A stretch of DNA of 64,000 nucleotides from Prevotella sp. (GTDB taxonomy: Bacteria; Bacteroidota; Bacteroidia; Bacteroidales; Bacteroidaceae), in NCBI GenBank assembly GCA_003447235.1, contig DLZV01000029.1:1-64000 (forward strand), in the 5' to 3' direction. The stretch's first letter is position 1. Every line of letters begins with the position of its first letter. Below the pieces are notes generated by a model, which saw only the letters and a list, made by a program, of their open reading frames with translations, was not told the origin of the DNA and made no database searches. This document shows, piece after piece, positions 62,150 through 64,000 of this stretch. The position numbers and the translations under genes were made by a program.

Positions 62150-63946
62150 ATGATAAAGAAAGCACTAACACTCAGCATCAGCGCCCTATTGGCAGCTACA
62201 GGCCAAGCGCAAAACGCCTATTTGGAAACAGGATTTGACGAGGGGATGCCCACAACATTCATCCTTCACGACGAGGACGGGCGAACGCCATCGACCGACA
62301 TGGCCTCTCTCGGATTCGAGATTGGAAAAGCATGGATCGTCGCCAAAGGGGTAGATCCCGTCGATCCCAACAACAACGTAGCCATCTCCACTTCGTGGTA
62401 CAAGAATGCAGGGGCGGCAAACGATTGGATGGTTACACCTGGCATCACCATTGACGACACAAAGGCCATACTACGGTGGCGTTCTATGGCTCGCGACAAG
62501 GATTTCCGAGACGGGCTCAAAGTATATGTGTCCGAAAAGGGAACGTCCGTAGGGGACTTTACCGTCCCTCCAATCTTCTCACTTTCTAAAGAAGCAAACA
62601 ACTGGACGGAACACGAGGTGAGCCTTGCCGACTACGTGGGGAAAACTATCCACATCGCATTCGTCAACGACAGCAAAGACAAGGCAGCCCTCTATCTCGA
62701 CGATATCTTCGTTGGCATTCCTTCACACATCACGATGTCTCTCGACCTGGGACGTGTTTTCGACGGCTGTGACACGATACCTCTGAGGGGAACCGTACAA
62801 GCCACCAACGAGGACGTCAACGGCTTTACCATCGGTTTTCAGTCGGGAGATCAGTACTTCGAACAGTCATTCCATGATATCGTCGAGGCTGGCAAAAGCA
62901 TAGACTTCAGTATGGACAAGCCATTCCTCCTGGAGCGTAACGCTACTGCTCAGTGGAAGGCATGGGTCAAAAGTGGCACCGACAGCGTCAGCTATAGCGG
63001 GAACACTTCAGCCTACCTGTGGAAACTCGTGGCAGAAGAAATCACGGGAACATGGTGTGGGTATTGTGTACGCGGCATCGGCGCACTTAACTACATGAAG
63101 AAGAATTACCCCAAAGGATTAATCGGCATTGCAATCCACAACAACGGCAGCACACAGGTCCCTGATTCCATGGCGATTCCAGGCGAAGCCTATCTCAACA
63201 ATCTGCTCTCACACTTAGGGGCTGCAGGTTATCCTCACGCTGGCATTAATAGGAACGTAATGTACTGGGGAGATCCTGTCGACATCCCTGCCATGTACAC
63301 GGCTATCAAGAGCAGCAATAGCAATACAGTAGGCTTGCGCCTGACAGCCAACTATGATGAGCAGACCAATCAAATAGCAGCAAATGTAGATGCTTTTTTT
63401 GCCACAGACTTCGACAAAGCGCATTACAACCTTGCTTTTGTAGTGGTGGAGAATAACGTACATCGCACCCATGCCGAAACGGGCATCCTCAACAACTATT
63501 GCGGTTATGACCAAATGAACTATTACGCAGGGGGAGGATCAGGTAGCATGTACGGCTTCGAGAACCAGCCAAACATTATCAACGCCGACGACATCTGGTT
63601 TCAAGACGTCGCGCGCGGTATTTTCCCCAGCTACGAAGGTGTCAAGAACGCTTTTGGCGTGGAGAGCGTGAAAGAGGGAGACCACCTAACATACAACTAC
63701 TCACTCGACATGCCAAAGACGGTACTGAAGAAGGAAAATACCGAACTGGTAGTTCTGCTGCTCAACGAAGATGGCATGATCATCAATGCCGATAAGTGCG
63801 CTATAGAGGGTACGATTCTCAACAGGACCGACTCCATCACTCGGTCCGTGACTACCGACCCATACTACTATACCCTCGGGGGGGTTCGAGTAGAAAAGCC
63901 TAGCAAGGGTGTATATATCCACAAAGGGCACAAGGTCGTGTTCTGA
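62150..63946 (+). CDS. Omp28-like secreted protein with thioredoxin-type CXXC
   Basis: 598 aa from the ATG at 62150; signal peptide ending GQAQ. A choice-of-anchor J-like domain (about 25-200, with DWMVTPGI) is followed by an Omp28/thioredoxin-like domain with EITGTWCGYCVRG (C303, C306) and the closing GYPHAGINRN. The C-terminus (YYYTLGGVRVEKPSKGVYIH, then KGHKVVF) is a type IX-like signal. It is likely a surface-exposed thiol protein exported by the PorU/PorV system. The -7 box TAACTTTG is 36 nt before the ATG. Confidence 0.85.
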   Translation: MIKKALTLSISALLAATGQAQNAYLETGFDEGMPTTFILHDEDGRTPSTDMASLGFEIGKAWIVAKGVDPVDPNNNVAISTSWYKNAGAANDWMVTPGITIDDTKAILRWRSMARDKDFRDGLKVYVSEKGTSVGDFTVPPIFSLSKEANNWTEHEVSLADYVGKTIHIAFVNDSKDKAALYLDDIFVGIPSHITMSLDLGRVFDGCDTIPLRGTVQATNEDVNGFTIGFQSGDQYFEQSFHDIVEAGKSIDFSMDKPFLLERNATAQWKAWVKSGTDSVSYSGNTSAYLWKLVAEEITGTWCGYCVRGIGALNYMKKNYPKGLIGIAIHNNGSTQVPDSMAIPGEAYLNNLLSHLGAAGYPHAGINRNVMYWGDPVDIPAMYTAIKSSNSNTVGLRLTANYDEQTNQIAANVDAFFATDFDKAHYNLAFVVVENNVHRTHAETGILNNYCGYDQMNYYAGGGSGSMYGFENQPNIINADDIWFQDVARGIFPSYEGVKNAFGVESVKEGDHLTYNYSLDMPKTVLKKENTELVVLLLNEDGMIINADKCAIEGTILNRTDSITRSVTTDPYYYTLGGVRVEKPSKGVYIHKGHKVVF

Positions 63947-64000
63947 TTTGCTAGAAGCATATCGTTCATTATGACTATTTGCTTTTGAAGGATGATTTTG

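Overview
The window is one contiguous piece of a Bacteroidales chromosome, most like Prevotella and relatives. Evidence: repeated promoters of the Bacteroidetes form TTTG/TTGG-N19-20-TAnnTTTG, type IX secretion genes (porU, porV), secreted proteins with type IX-like C-terminal tails, an outer-membrane beta-barrel receptor, and Bacteroidetes-type lipoproteins and glycoside hydrolases. Most of the window is G+C-rich and gene-dense. The stretch from about 38.9 to 45.6 kb is more A+T-rich and carries accessory genes. Species was not determined.

Layout. 0-7.8 kb: a 1511-aa secreted adhesin-like protein, then an outer-membrane barrel receptor with a membrane-tethered winged-helix regulator. 7.8-12.3 kb: a secreted GH2 hydrolase with discoidin-like domains and a carbohydrate esterase. 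12.5-19.2 kb: a tightly packed envelope-modification run (NUDIX, phosphoethanolamine transferase-like, two membrane acyltransferases, a decaprenyl-phosphate phosphoribosyltransferase-like UbiA enzyme, and a HAD phosphatase fused to a GtrA flippase-like domain). 19.3-24.5 kb: fucose permease, GH29 fucosidase and a DUF4838 protein. 24.6-38.9 kb: housekeeping genes (HIT, greA, dsbD-like, rubredoxin, ispF, rnh, argS, pyridoxamine kinase) with porU-porV, an AraC regulator with a membrane domain, and a candidate structured RNA upstream of porU.

38.9-45.9 kb is an accessory region. It holds an ORFan with a frameshifted paralogue, a 39-aa membrane micro-protein, a DUF4143 ATPase, AbiH, a DEDDh exonuclease and a RhuM-Doc protein. 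Its non-coding gaps hold a 35-bp direct repeat and arrays with an 11-bp period. 45.9-63.9 kb: an AspT/YidE-type transporter, an AraC regulator, RidA, YifB/ComM, a TlpA-like lipoprotein, two tRNAs (Leu-UAA, Arg-CCU), a Rieske-like lipoprotein, pyrE, an ADP-ribosylglycohydrolase, dprA, a thioesterase, DUF2851, a calycin-like protein, dapB, lepB, a WbqC-family protein and an Omp28-like secreted protein.

The most unusual signals are: two palindromic arrays of 11-bp units, each centred on a 14-nt hairpin (1-158 and 45700-45889), plus two related 11-bp-phased arrays; a roughly 260-nt multi-helix RNA candidate at 33529-33788; and the UbiA plus HAD-GtrA pair, which looks like a compact polyprenyl-phospho-pentose synthesis and flipping module.
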